Shown here: in pieces, positions 1-11,776 of the stretch
How the letters are laid out: each line of letters begins with the position of its first letter
How positions within the stretch are numbered: position 1 is the first letter of the stretch
Assembly (NCBI GenBank): GCA_963580455.1
Contig: OY756965.1
Coordinates: forward strand, 22,728,902 to 22,792,901
Length of the DNA stretch: 64,000 nucleotides
Direction of reading: 5' to 3'
From: Euonymus europaeus
Taxonomy: Eukaryota; Streptophyta; Magnoliopsida; Celastrales; Celastraceae
Translations under genes and position numbers: made by a program
The notes under the pieces: generated by a model
Database searches by the model: none
Told to the model about the DNA's origin: nothing
Seen by the model: only the letters and a program-made list of their open reading frames with translations

Positions 1-2040
1 TCCATGGTTTGACGATTGAAAGGTGTGAAAGAGAGACTTTAGCTTCGCTTGAGAATTCACACAACGGAGAGAACATAAAGCTCTCACCTTTATTTTACTT
101 TAATATATGTTTTTCCAAAGAGAGAGAACCTACCGAGAATTTGAGAGAGTATAGAAAAAAAAACATGAGAAATTTATTCAAAGAGACCTGTGGAACAGAA
201 GCAGCTTCAGAAATGAAAACTTGCTGTGTCCCAGATTTGACTTTGTCCCTTTTCCTCTTTGCTCTCAATGCTTTAATTAATTAAATCTTGATAATATTCA
301 TTTTATAACTAAATTTCAGCTCCAGGTATACTACTGCCGAATAAACTATTTACATGTTCTTTTTTTCTGTAATAAATTAATTAATTTAGATGTTTAACTT
401 GTTAGTGTAGGTAGATTCTGTAAAACATTTCATCACAAAAATGATATCAAAAGATAAAATTTTGTTTGAAATTGAACAAAAACATTAAAAATTCATCTAT
501 TGAGAGAGGTAAATAATTTTTTCCTGTCAAAAGGATCATTATATTTTATTTATTATTTGTATATGTCTAATTTTTTATTATATATTCTCATATAACTGTG
601 AAACTGTGGTTTTAAGCGTGATTGTCGTTGTCACGTCCCTTTCGTCCAAAGAATTTGATGAATGATCACAATTATGTTTACTTGGTCTTTTGCGCTGCTA
701 AATTGTCTGTTAATGAGTGAGGAATTAATAGTCGTCTTCAGCTAAACATAATTTATTAAATTCATAATGCATTAAATACTTTTTATGATTGTCACTAAGT
801 ATCGTAGTTAAATTACTCTCGATCTCGGTTGTTCGATTATTTGATAACCAGAGTTTTTTTTGATATATTGCTTATGATGGGAATCGAACTCATAATCCAT
901 TACAAAAAATAATATTTTTCTTGTTTTTTTCTTCTTTCTAATTTGGTGTTGTCGGATTGCAAAATTGAGCATGGAAGTGTAAAGTTAGATTTTTTTTCCG
1001 TTATTCCCCAATTGAATATGGCATGTGTCGCAAATATCTCCAACATAAGATACCTTCCAACTTGCATCATGCTTTCCTAATCAATTAATGTTTTCACTCG
1101 TGCAAAAGAAGAAGAATCGAATGATCACATGCAATCATGAGAAACAAAAGTAATTAAATTAAAGCCTAAATTAAAGGAGTATATTTGATGTAAATAATTT
1201 TATGCTTGACATTGATATTTAGCTGGCGTTGGAATATGATGTGCGAAAGGGGTGCCATTCTGTTTCATGACCAAAAAAATATGGATTTGGGGCTCCGCAT
1301 CTCCATAGAATCTATAATTTATTTTTCAATTATAAAGAAAAAAATTGCCATCTTTTATCAAAAAAAAAATGATTATACTGTAACGTAACACACCTCCGAT
1401 CAAAATCAAAACCATTAAATTGAAATTGTAAACTATTTTATTAGGAACCCGGATTTAAAAAACACAAGATGCGCACGTAAGTTTTATAAATCCCATAATT
1501 CCTTTTGATCTCTTTTAATTTCATAAATTAACTGCATGGTTGCATGAACTGTAAATTAATAAATTGAACAAATAGTTTTCCAGACAACCGAAGTGACACG
1601 TACTACGAGTCGTCCCACGAAGTTTGTCTGGAATATGTATAAAATTGACTGATTAGATACACCCCCATTGATGAGAGAGCAAGTGTACCTCATGCTTTGA
1701 TTGAAGAGAGTTTGCCCCACCAACATGGGATAGAAACACATGCCTCTTTCATTACACTCTGTCTTCCCTGTCCCAACTCCCAACTCTCAACTCTGTCTTC
1801 AATTGGACATGAGTTTTACAGTATTTCGCCCTTATCGCAAAAGGAGGGGGAAGAAAGGATAACATCGAGAACATTCCTAGTTCAAAGGGTACGCAAGTAA
1901 TTCTACTTCAGTCTTCTTCAAAACTCTCAGTTGAGCCCAATTCTATCTTTGGCTTGGGCCGCAACTCGAGCCTTTATTTATGAAAATAAATAAATATCAA
2001 GGGTGTTTTTGGTATTTAAAGTTCTAACGTCACAAAATAA
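1..2040. other. intergenic, AT-rich
   Basis: No convincing gene is seen here. Open frames are short, without family resemblance or splice context. At the extreme left edge a minus-strand ATG (bases 5 to 3) sits in a good plant start context (AAACCATGGA), so the window may cut off a minus-strand gene whose 5' leader covers roughly the first 150 bases. This cannot be confirmed from two codons. A 10-bp perfect inverted repeat lies at 1578-1587/1624-1633 with a loop of about 36 bases. Around 877-900 a tRNA-like B-box core (GTTCGATTCC on the minus strand) hints at an old SINE fragment. Confidence 0.5.
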
Positions 2041-2071
2041 TTTACGCATCCGTCGATAAAAGAGGATCAGT

Positions 2072-2084
2072 TGGGCTAGGGTTT
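2072..2084 (+). promoter_or_regulatory. site II element overlapping a telo-box
   Basis: TGGGCT at 2072-2077 runs directly into TAGGGTTT at 2077-2084. In plants, site II (TGGGCY) combined with a telo-box (AAACCCTA, here inverted) marks promoters of ribosomal-protein and snoRNA genes. Two more GGGCC/GGGCT-type motifs lie at 1933-1962. The pair is about 265 bases upstream of the snoRNA described at 2347-2435 and in the same orientation, which supports a dedicated transcription unit. The exact transcription start is inferred, not seen. Confidence 0.6.
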
Positions 2085-2346
2085 CTAGTCGGAATTCCTT
2101 GCCTTAACTACTCTGTCAGTCGAGTCCGCCGTTTTTGGAAAACTTTTGTTTCACTTCAATCTATCGGTGTTTTGTCGTCTGTGTCTAATTACTTAATCAG
2201 TTGATGATTTTCTGGTTTTTGTTTAATCTATCTGATCTTCCTCTTCACTGTTACACAATGTGATTGATCTTAGTTTTGTTTTGTTTTTGGTTGTAAATTA
2301 TCAAGATTTTTCACGAGTTGTTGAATCTCCAGAAAGCTGTTTGTTT

Positions 2347-2435
2347 GAGAATGAGATGATGATGGATATCATTTCCCTATTGGTTTGATTGCCTGTATGA
2401 TGGCACATTTGTATTAGCTCTATCTGATCATTCTC
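2347..2435 (+). ncRNA. box C/D snoRNA, U44-like (18S rRNA 2'-O-methylation guide)
   Basis: The candidate has all parts of a C/D snoRNA. A 7-bp terminal stem pairs GAGAATG (2347-2353) with CATTCTC (2429-2435). Box C is ATGATGA (2356-2362). Box D is CTGA (2424-2427). A weak C'-like TATGATG follows a CTGT D'-like box near 2393-2402. Directly before box D lies GTATTAGCTCTA (2411-2422), which is perfectly complementary over 12 nt to UAGAGCUAAUAC of eukaryotic 18S rRNA (recalled from memory). By the D+5 rule the target is the second A of UAGAGC, the residue equivalent to human Am166, which U44/SNORD44 guides with a very similar element. No host protein is evident; it may lie in an intron or exon of a non-coding transcript started at the site II/telo-box. 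Confidence 0.75.
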
Positions 2436-3172
2436 TCAAAGCAATTTCTTACTGAACCTTGTCCGTGAGAAGGTTTTCTTCTTCGTCTCCAACTGGGTAG
2501 CCGGTAATGGTTCGCTCCGATGCACCAGAAGCTTGTGCTGTGTAAATGGGTTGTCAGTAATGTGCTGTAAAACTGAAAATGTTGTCTCTGTAAATAATCA
2601 TGTAGTTGACATTGGCCATTGTGAATTTTTAGTGTACAATATAAACACCCATTAGTCAAACCAATGTTATCTTCTGCATTCATTTGCAGCTTTACCCAAA
2701 AAAGCACGAGGCACTGATGTCTATAACTTCCATAATTTTCAGAAGATTACTCAAATGCTGGTAAAATAGATGGTTTGGAACAAATAGTGCGCACAACAAA
2801 GCTGGGACATGGAAGCTGATTGGCAATAGAATCCGTTTTCCTGCTGCGAAAGAAAGATACTGAAACAGTCGCCAGAAAGAAGAAAAAAAAACTTACACAA
2901 ACTTGGAAGTCGGAAGTAGTAAGTTCATTCTTGTGATGAGTAAAGGACAATAATTTCAAGAGCTGTAGTCCCTCTCTGGCCACAACACAAACTCTCTGAT
3001 TTGTCACAACTTACAAGGTGTTCGCAATTATTAGTAAATGAACCAGGTAACGAAACAAATGAGCATAGTCTATATATATGCCTAATGTAAAGTCCCTCTA
3101 TATCAATATGGAGTTTTAGAGAACTATAATGAAAATTGAAAGATGTGGACGGTAGAAATATGGAAAATGGTG
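2436..3172. other. downstream of snoRNA and 3' flank of the RING gene
   Basis: No coding gene is supported. The left part probably holds the rest of the snoRNA host transcript. The right part, read on the minus strand, should contain the 3' UTR of the DRIP-like gene that ends at 3173. Isolated CTGA motifs near 2452 and 2573 lack a partner box C, so a second snoRNA is not claimed. Confidence 0.4.
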
Positions 3173-6100
3173 TCATTGACTGCCTGGGTTTTTTCGAGCA
3201 TAAGTCAGCACCATCACAAAGTCCTTAACCGAGGAACCAATTGTTGCTGAGGAACGCTCCGGCGTTGATGTTGCTTGCAACCACAAATTGATTAAATTAT
3301 GAAGTTGCAATGATGGAACCACTGTTTGTCCCATACACTTGATCACAACCTGCAAAATCGTTCAGAAGAGATAAAACTTAGATGTAAATGGTCACATTTT
3401 ACTCTGTTTATATTAAATTTAATAGCAATGCCAGAGGAAAGTTTTGATATTAATATACAAGATGCCTTTTGTTGCGTTTTCTCTAAACCTTCAGTATGTT
3501 CTGGACACTTGTATTAGATACAGCATAATCTCTTTGGAAATTTACGAGTTTAGAAGATCGCAAGTTCAGATGTTAACAGCAGCATTTCAGGAAAAAATAT
3601 TCGCCCAAAAAAACTTGACTTTTTTCAGAGAAATAATGTCGGATCTTACCTCAGCTTGACTGGTGAGATCTAGTTTCCTCATCAGGTACTTTTGGATCAC
3701 AGAGACAGGCATATTTCCATCCCTGTGACAGATTGAATTAGATCCAACATAATATATCTACTAAAAAAAGAACCTCTTCCACTTGAATCAGTACAAACAT
3801 ATTAGCCTCTCCTCCCCTAAATTCTAAATAAGCGCAAGTTTCACATGGTATGATTGCCAGTACCAGTGAATAAAGACTATTAATTCTGTCACATTCTCAT
3901 ATTTCCAGTGAGCATTTTGAAATAAGTGGTTACTAATGAGAAGTTTCTACCAAGTATCGATGACAATACAATGGAATTATACAAAACAAAGTTCCTCTCA
4001 AGTCTCAAGATGCAGCATATAGAAAGTTCAGCTTGCTCTAGCAGATCACATTAACAGGAATAATAACCAAATCAAGAGACATTTAACTACAAATGGCACT
4101 AGATGGGAAAAGAGGGAGAAGAACTAGTTGGGATCATGAATCCTCGGCTATTCAGCCTTAAAATAAGGAAACAAATCATTCCAAGACGTGCAGGTTTAAC
4201 TATTCTGGAAATAAGTTGGTAATGACATTGGCTTATCAGACCACCTGCTCCACCATGTTTCTAGTTAAAGTTTTCAAGATCAACAAAATAACTTGATCCA
4301 TCACGACAAGTATGAAGACTGCCTTGCAATCAGACCCAAGATAGAATCACAACGAGGTTAGGCCATTAGGGAGTGGATACCCCCCTACAGCCAATGTTAG
4401 ATTGGATTGCCCCAGCCCTGACCATCCCATTACAATCATCAAACCAGGCCAGAATAATGATACTGGGAACAGAGACAGGATGAGGCATACATGATATCAG
4501 TATATGTAGACCTAAAAACACGTGTGGCAATGTGGCATATTATATGCAGACTATTTTTTTTCCTGGGAGAAAAGGTGTTTTTCAAGCGTGTACCGATCAT
4601 GTCCTTCCTCCATTTTAACTACCGCAAACCATCCCCTTTACTGGAAGTCATGTTTATATCATTCATACAAGGAATGACTAGCATTTTTAGGACAAGACTA
4701 TCTTAGACGATTGTTTCATAGGGCACCAGATGCTACTCTTCCTAACTATTCATATTGTAACGCTTCTGTAACATTCACCATAATATGTTTCAATTTAGCA
4801 TAGATCCGGGGAAAAAATCACATATATAATTAAAGCCAATTTTTTACGATTATTTATTTCAAACGATGACTGTGAAATTGAATATAATGTCTATAAAATA
4901 CATTTTTTTAGAAAACACAAAGGGAAGTCCCTACAAACAAGAAAAATTAAGCAAGAAGAAACCCACTTTATTCTTAAGTAGCTCGCTGGAATTTGAGGCA
5001 AGGGTGCATCTCCTTTCCTGAAATCATTGAAATGAACCGGAATTACAAACAAATGCAGAATAAAGCATAAAAAAGTTCAGTCAGTTGTTAGAGTTGTCTT
5101 ATTTTGAAAGTTGAGATGTTAAAAGTCTAATTCTCACTGATCTTCAGAGGATACTAGTGAGAACCAAACTGGACAACTTCTTCTTTCCTGCCTTGAACTG
5201 GCAGCATCAAGTACAGCTTGAGACAATATGCCTGCATCTCCAGGAGAAACTGCCCTTTTCCGGCGAATCCTGCGCAGCTTTTTAGGTTCCACAGCTTCTG
5301 AAGAGACATGAAGAGCATCACTATTCTCCTTCTCGGCATTTGCATTGTGTTTATTATCTCTCGTTTTGGTTTTACGAACTTGACCTTTGTTGTCAGGGAG
5401 ATTCAAAGATTCCAATTTAGTCTCAGTTCCTTGAGAATTGGACCTAAAACATTTGCTTCTATTTGCGACTTCCACCAAACAATTTAAAGGTTTCCACAAA
5501 TCCAATTTCGCCTCCGATGAATCATTTTCACCGGCTACTTTAGGGCTTATCAAATCTTTATGCTCAGCAGAGGAAGAACCCTACAACAGTCAAACACTGA
5601 GAAAATTGAGGATGCAGACAACCATAAACTAAGTGGAACCAAAGGTTAAAATTAAAACCTCATCACCAACATATATAAAGAAAGGTGTAAGCGCTTAGAG
5701 AAACAAGTAAACTTCTTTTACCCGTCTTTTACTCTGAGTGAACTTTTTAAGAGTTTCAGGTGAGCTAGATCCCTCCACATAATCTTCAACTGAATATTCT
5801 TCTTTCTTAGGAACCTTATCAATCACAGAACTGGATCGTAAAGCTGCAACCTTCCTTGTAGTAGTTTTCATTCTTTTACCAATTGTGGCATCATGTGGTG
5901 ATATTTTGGGAGTACTGACCACCAACGAAGAGAGTGATCTCTCCTTTCTTTTAGCTGGCAATGTTGGTGTGGGTGCATCTTCAGGTGCATTTATTTTCTT
6001 TCTTTTGAGAGGGAAAATTTTGGCCCTCAAATCTTGCAAATTGTGGTCTGGTCTGATTACAAATTTACAATACATGAATACATATGCCTCAGTCCTCGAC

Positions 6101-7225
6101 AACATATCAACAGAACATATATTAATTATTTAATAGTAATCAAAGTCAAAGCAAATCTACATAATAACCATGCAATCTTTCTGTGCCCTCAAATGAGCGT
6201 AAATTAATCTGCTTTGTAAGGGTAGACAGGGAATGAAAAGCTTTGGGAAAGCTATAGACCAATATTTTACAGCAGCATTTCACATGGTCAAGTAAATCTA
6301 CTGCGCACAATACTTGGCATAAAATCCATTGAGCTTGATACGAGTTATTGAAGATTACAATTGAGTTTCACTCACTATGTGCAACATAGCTAAACTGGAC
6401 GGTTATAACCCCCACCCCCCCCAAAAATGATGTATTTATCATGAAATCTGAACTTCCCAAATGCTAACCTGTAATCTCAATTGCCAACGAAGTAATGCCA
6501 AACAAGATCATATTATTGCTACAATGGCATGAAATAAGAAGCGCAGAGCCACATACTATAACAGAAAGATAAAGAGCGAAGGATTTTACCTCAATTTCTC
6601 CAACGGCACACAACCCAGATCAATGTTGCAAACTGGACAGCGATATAATTCCTCGTCCGAAATCATGTCATGTATGCACTTCCTGCAAACTGGATTAAAA
6701 CACATGACAAAACCCATTAGACATGACAAACCCAGAAAAATTTTACTTTCAAAACAATTACTCTTCAATAGCTATGATAAGAGTCATATCTGAAGACCTA
6801 TAGAACAAACCGCCCCCAAATTTCAGCTAGTCATCTTCAAGCATGGAAGGGAGTGACAGACTGAGAATCTGACATTTTATGCCTATGCTATTCCAATATA
6901 ATTACAAAATGACCGTCATTATTAATTAAACCCAGATAAGAAAACACAATTAGAACGGCTAATTCCGATATCCATAGCAATACAGAAGCCTTGACGAACT
7001 CAAAATTTGAAGTATCTGACATCAAATAACGAAAGAATTCAAAAATACACAAGTCTATGGACAGATTGAAGAGAAATGAAACAGAATTTTATGAGAGCGA
7101 GAGTACTCACACGTATGGAGGCATTCAGTTATGGTAGTGGCATCTCTAAAGAGTTTATTGCACAGAGGACAAGTCATGCATGCCGCAATCGTCTCCCTCT
7201 TGACCTTCGCTACCAGATTCGTCAT
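3173..7225 (-). CDS. DRIP2: DRIP-type RING E3 ubiquitin ligase
   Basis: Seven coding exons: 7225-7111, 6689-6590, 6052-5722, 5580-5138, 5017-4967, 3722-3650, 3349-3173; all introns are GT-AG and the product is 429 residues, as expected for the family. An N-terminal C3HC4 RING finger has C19, C22, C35, H37, C40, C43, C56 and C59. The middle is low-complexity and basic (KRKK, RRIRRKR patches, likely nuclear). The C-terminal part carries the conserved ubiquitin-like RAWUL-type region, including IKCMGQTVVPSLQLHNLINL. Arabidopsis DRIP1/2 ubiquitinate the drought factor DREB2A and so restrain water-stress responses; that role is inferred by homology. Which paralogue (DRIP1 or DRIP2) this is cannot be decided here. 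Intron 5 is about 1.2 kb, the longest. Confidence 0.9.
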
Positions 7226-8881
7226 TTATCCTTCCCGAATCCTCTGCCTCGCTCGCGTGCGCCCACACAACACTGCATGTCAAAAACACATCATGAACAC
7301 ACACAGAAATTCACGTCCATTCTTGCTTTTGTTTGACTGCATTAAACACCTCAACAGAAGAATACCACAAAGAAGAACAACCATTAAGACACCTCATATA
7401 TGTACACAATAATCTAATATATAGTTGATGATGTATTTATTTATCGATAGAGACAAGAGAGGAGCCGGAGAACCTGTCGATGATCTCGCGAAGAGTGTAC
7501 GAACAAAGCTTCGATTTTCGGAGGTGGGTAATGGAAATTTGTAGGGAATTGACGTGAGTTTTTGCCGGATTTGGAGTGGGTGGTCGTGTATGATCCGAAT
7601 CAAGCCACGGAGAGAGACATAGAAAGAGAGAGGGACGCCTCGTCGAAGAAGAGCATGAATCAGGAACACGCTCCCTTGTTTTTGTGCGACTCCATTTCAA
7701 TATAGTAATTATTTTTTATATTTTAAAAATAATTATAACGACGAGTTCAACTATGACCAGCTATTACAAAGTTGGATCTTGATCTTTAATCACTATAACA
7801 TATAATAATTTTACATGCAAAGTAATTATAAAAACCTAGCATTTAAATAGACAAGAACAAGGGGGAGTTACTAAATACATTTTCAATCTTAATCCTTATG
7901 TACATTTTTTTTATAATCGAAAGCAATACCAAACAAATTTGCATGAACAAATGACTACAAAAGTATTGCTTCTATGCGAATGGAATTTAAGATCTCTCGA
8001 ATGTATACAATTTGGCCCAAATAGATTTTTCAATTAGGTTATCATCAAAATGATTAATTTTTACATGCTTTGATACAAATTATACATAAATTGCTGTATA
8101 TTGTATACTTTCAATGAATATATCAATGCAAATGTTCCTACATATGACGACTTCCATAAAAAGATAAACCATAATATAGACTTCCCTCGTGATCAATTTA
8201 ATACAATATTGAATCATTCATGTAAGTAATTTTCTAATACAGAAAATACGTCCAACTTGTTCAATGTATGTATAAGAACTTACCGTTATACCCTAAATGA
8301 CCAAAAAAATTCTAAAATTAGGGTGAGGTAATGAGGTTGGTGTGGAAGTCAATGCTGTGATTTCTTTTTTGTGACAACCCATATACTTAGTGAAGGTGTG
8401 TTATATATGTATGCATGTATATTAAACTTGGCATAGAAACAGAGAATCAGGGGTAGTATGGTGGGTGGCTACCTCTACAAGGTACTATTTCGGTTCTCAC
8501 CAGGAGGCAGGAGATGTGGTGAGGCTGACGGAAGTTGGGGGATGTGAGATGTAGGGAATCCGGAATAGTTGCCCTATGGGCCTCATAAAAAAAAAACTTG
8601 CTACAGTTGGGCCAAGATATGAGGCCCGGCAAAGAATAACTCCCAAAAGAATTAACGGTATGTTTGCTATATTGTTTGTTCTGTGTTAATAATATCTCGA
8701 ATATTTATATTGGATTATGTGACACGTGGAGGAAACTGGTTGGGCTAGTGTGGATAGAGGATCAGAGATGGGGAACTACGACCAACCTATCTTTGTGGTG
8801 GTGGTGGTGCATTTGGCCGACTGAAATATTAAGAACTAGAACACACCTCTTAACAACCCATCTGCCTGATTGAAGCAAGAG
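7226..8881. other. divergent promoter region between the RING gene and psbW
   Basis: The left part (about 7226-7700) is GC-richer and reads as the 5' leader of the minus-strand RING gene. It has minus-strand ATGs near 7669 and 7700 that open overlapping frames of 87-91 codons, but an intron may remove them. The centre (7700-8300) is AT-rich and featureless. The right part is the psbW promoter. Confidence 0.4.
8723..8728 (+). promoter_or_regulatory. G-box (CACGTG) upstream of psbW
   Basis: A perfect palindromic CACGTG lies 154 bases before the psbW start codon, in the context GACACGTGGA. G-boxes bind bZIP and bHLH factors (HY5, PIFs) and are frequent in light-regulated photosynthesis promoters. 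Function at this site is inferred from position only. Confidence 0.5.
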
Positions 8882-9352
8882 ATGGCCACCACCACTGCCA
8901 CCACCACTGCATCAATAGCTCATGCAGCTCTTCCACTCAAGAGGGCCATACCCACATCATCAGTACCTGTTCTTGGTAAGATTTTCTCACTCTAATTTCT
9001 TGTGAAATTCTCTAATTTCCTTTTAACTTATGTGAATATGGCCACAGGGTTGCCATCAATTGGAAGCAATGGGAGAGTGAGATGTTCAATGGAGGAGAAG
9101 AAACCTTGTGTGCAGTCAAAGATTGGGATGAGTGCATCTTTTCTTGCTGCGGCTTATGCTACAACCCTGTCAAACCCTGCCATGGCTTTGGTGGATGAGA
9201 GGTTGAGCACTGAAGGAACAGGACTTCCTTTTGGTTTAAGCAACAACCTTCTTGGGTGGATTCTTTTTGGGGTGTTTGGACTCATTTGGACTTTTTACAT
9301 TGTTTATACTTCCTCTCTCGAGGAGGATGAGGAGTCTGGATTGTCTCTTTAA
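8882..9352 (+). CDS. psbW: photosystem II reaction centre W protein, chloroplast precursor
   Basis: Two exons (8882-8975 and 9048-9352) with a 72-nt GT-AG intron give 132 residues. Residues 1 to about 78 form a bipartite targeting sequence: a Ser/Thr-rich stromal part, then a hydrophobic stretch ending in the thylakoid processing motif AMA. The mature 54-residue protein starts at [10 protein letters not shown], has one transmembrane helix (about 99-118, [20 protein letters not shown]) and an acidic C-terminus (EEDEES). PsbW is a nuclear-encoded small subunit that stabilises PSII dimers and PSII-LHCII supercomplexes. Length and the mature sequence match the family closely. A G-box lies upstream. 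Confidence 0.95.
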
Positions 9353-10201
9353 TTGATTCAGCAAAATGTGTATTCTTGTTGATGTTAAGTCTTTATGTTT
9401 CAAAGGAATGTAACATATGCCCCAATTGCTCCTTTTAACTGCTAGATCTTCTTGAAATTCATGGTGTCCTTGGCATTCATGACCAGTCGACCACCAGGCG
9501 GAGCCAAGTATTTTTCCAGTTCTGGGCTACCAAGTATCAACTATATCTATACACAAAAAAAAGTTTTGCCGGCATTTCATACGTAGGCAAGCAACACGTT
9601 GACGAATGAGTAAATGACAAAATGAACAACTCAAAGTCTTAAAAGTATGTTAGAAGTTAGAAGTCTGCTGCTTAAGTGGGAATGGATTACGGCGGCAGTG
9701 CAGTATCAAAGATTGATGCAGTCATAGTCCTAATGGAGGCACCAAGACAACCAAATACACGCAAGAGAGAGGAGATTCAAGATCTAAGAAGCTGTCTTTG
9801 CAAGTTGCGGCAGACGGCAATCGTTCTTGTCAACTTGGAGAAGGCAAAATTGAGATCTGAGAAGCCACTCCTGTCCCACATGAGGGTTTAAGTTAATGGA
9901 CTGGACTAATGGATTGATAGGTGCTGACTGGGTTGGATGAGTGCTGGGCTAATAGGTTAAGTAAGTGTGTTGGACTCAACTAGCCTATGGATGTATCACA
10001 TATGTGTATAATTACTATGAAAATTTCAAAAAATGGACCTGAACTACAGCCCGCCAAAGCCCTAACATGGCTCCGCCCTTACTTTAACAATTTGCACTCA
10101 TTTGCATGATCTGGGAATAAGAAAACCACCATTGATTCATGATACCTATATTGCAATGAAACACATCTATCAATTTTCATCATCATACGTCCTGTAATTA
10201 T
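9353..10201. other. intergenic, no supported gene
   Basis: Contains the psbW 3' UTR. A 71-codon plus-strand frame at 9676-9891 has no family resemblance and no splice partner. It is followed by repetitive TGGACT/TGGGCT-rich sequence (about 9890-9980) that looks like an old repeat edge, but no terminal repeats could be defined. Confidence 0.4.
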
Positions 10202-10967
10202 CAAAATTACACATTGTTTTTTTTTATAAAAGAGGACGGTACCTCACGAGTTTATTGCAGCCTCACTTATGGCGGAGGAATACCGAGGTTACAGGAGACA
10301 ACCTTTAAAGAAAAGAAAAAGAACTCAAAAAAACAACCTGACAATAAGCCTTACAACAACACAAAGAAAAAGTAAAAAAAAAAAAAATAACTTAGCATTA
10401 ACCCCCAGCCACCTAGCAAAAACCACCAGCCAGAAACGCACAAGAAAATCGCAGAACTTGATCATTTAAATAAGCAAATAAGGACAAAAGCCCATGCAAA
10501 AAACTCCTTGCCCAGCTGAACACGATGCAGAAAAGCACCAAATAGCTCCAAAAACTCAAGGAACCCATCCACTCGTCAAACAGCAGCAAAACCAATTAAA
10601 GATTTCATCCATAGTTTTCCCCCACCCAAGCAATGAATAAAGATTGTCTATCAGACCCTTGCTTTGCCAAAACATCAGCTACAACGTTTTCCTCCCTCCA
10701 TATATGAGTAAAATTAATTGGAGATAAAAGGCTTGAAAGATTACGAATAGCATTTAGAACCTGGTCCGATTTTCATGGATTTGAATGGCCATTAGATATC
10801 CAGTTTATAGCATTTAGAGAATCAGATTCAACTGTCAACAACCCTTTAGTTTGCTCTTTAGAAGTGAGAGAAATCTCCAGCGCAACTTGAATAGCTTGAA
10901 GCTCTGCCGAGTTGGAATCATAGCAATTACAAGGACCCGAGAAAATACACACAAAATTACACATTGT
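10202..10967 (-). mobile_element. 5'-truncated LINE insertion with 16-bp target-site duplication
   Basis: Identical 16-mers CAAAATTACACATTGT flank the insert at 10202-10217 and 10952-10967. The element proper is 10218-10951, in minus orientation, with a short poly(A) tail appearing as T's at 10217-10225. Read on the minus strand it starts inside the RNase H domain of a plant LINE ORF2 (NSAELQAIQVALEISL, then ESDSLNAINW and IWREENVVADVLAKQG). One in-frame TGA replaces the expected Trp codon near 10772, so it is not intact. 5' truncation, an A-tail and a target duplication of this size are the signature of target-primed reverse transcription. The perfect duplication suggests a fairly recent insertion. 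Confidence 0.85.
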
Positions 10968-11414
10968 AGACGGAAACAATCTACAATCAAAGAGATGTTG
11001 ATGATGTGTGGATACAATGGGGTGCCAACCAATGAACATGCATTGCTCAAGACAGTATTGTGAATAGACAGAGAACAAGAGAGACAAACGGGTTGAATGA
11101 AAGGAGTTCACCATGACCGTTGTGGTGGTTGATTTTCATAATCAAATATTTGTAGTTGGGAGCCACCAACAATCTTGCAAAACTCATAAAATGCGTTAAA
11201 GGTTCCTTGATCGGAGGAGTTTCAGCCAAGAAAATTCCAATGATCAAATACGTCATCAATTTTCTCTCAAGTGATTTTAGTACTAATACTCGTGTTTTTT
11301 TGGTTCACCCTTCCTGTAGCTGGATGAGGCACTTTTATAAGTATAGTTTGTTATCTTCCAGAGCTAAAATCGGGAATTGATCTAGTTCACTTACTTTTCT
11401 CATCACTCATTTGG
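10968..11414. other. between the two LINE pieces
   Basis: No gene seen. All frames are short and unlike any family. The stretch may be older repeat-derived sequence interrupted by the LINE insertion to its left. Confidence 0.3.
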
Positions 11415-11776
11415 AGATTGTGTGTCAGAGTTAATGCTATCCGAGATTGATGGATGCCTTCAGGCAATTTTAGGATGGTTGATGGGTGTCCGTGCTTTGA
11501 CAATTAGCGATCATATGGACTCTAGATTGAGTCATTTTGTGAGTGAAATCAAATTTATAATAGTTAATCTTGATATTATGTTATTACAACATGTGACTCA
11601 ATCTGAAAATTTTGTTGCTCATTCTCTTGCTAGGAGAGCTAAGGATTCGGTGACGAGGTCAATTTGATTTTATGAATATCTGCCGGATATTTCTTCTCTG
11701 ATTAGGAAGGAACAACTTAGAACAATGTAGGTTGCTTTATTGGTTTATGAAATTGTTTTCTTCTTAAAAAAAACAG
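11415..11776 (+). mobile_element. LINE 3'-end remnant (RNase H region)
   Basis: The plus strand encodes a degraded RNase H C-terminal region (EIDGCLQAILGWL, then LLQHVTQSENFVAHSLARRA, with the conserved N-x-x-AH-x-LAR pattern), then a tail typical of plant LINE ORF2 ends and an A-rich stretch at 11766-11773. A stop interrupts the frame after the ARRAKD segment. It differs from the neighbouring element at 10218-10951 and faces the other way, so it is a separate, older insertion. The 5' boundary is uncertain and no target duplication could be defined. Confidence 0.6.

Noticed and set aside
1578..1633. Hairpin as a miRNA precursor
   Set aside because: The stem is only 10 bp with a large loop, too short for a plant miRNA precursor.
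2199..2250. A second C/D snoRNA (TTGATGA ... CTATCTGATC)
   Set aside because: Only about 40 bases separate the boxes, the box C lacks the purine start, and no terminal stem forms.
9676..9891. 71-codon frame as a gene after psbW
   Set aside because: No family resemblance, no splice partner and repetitive sequence directly after it.
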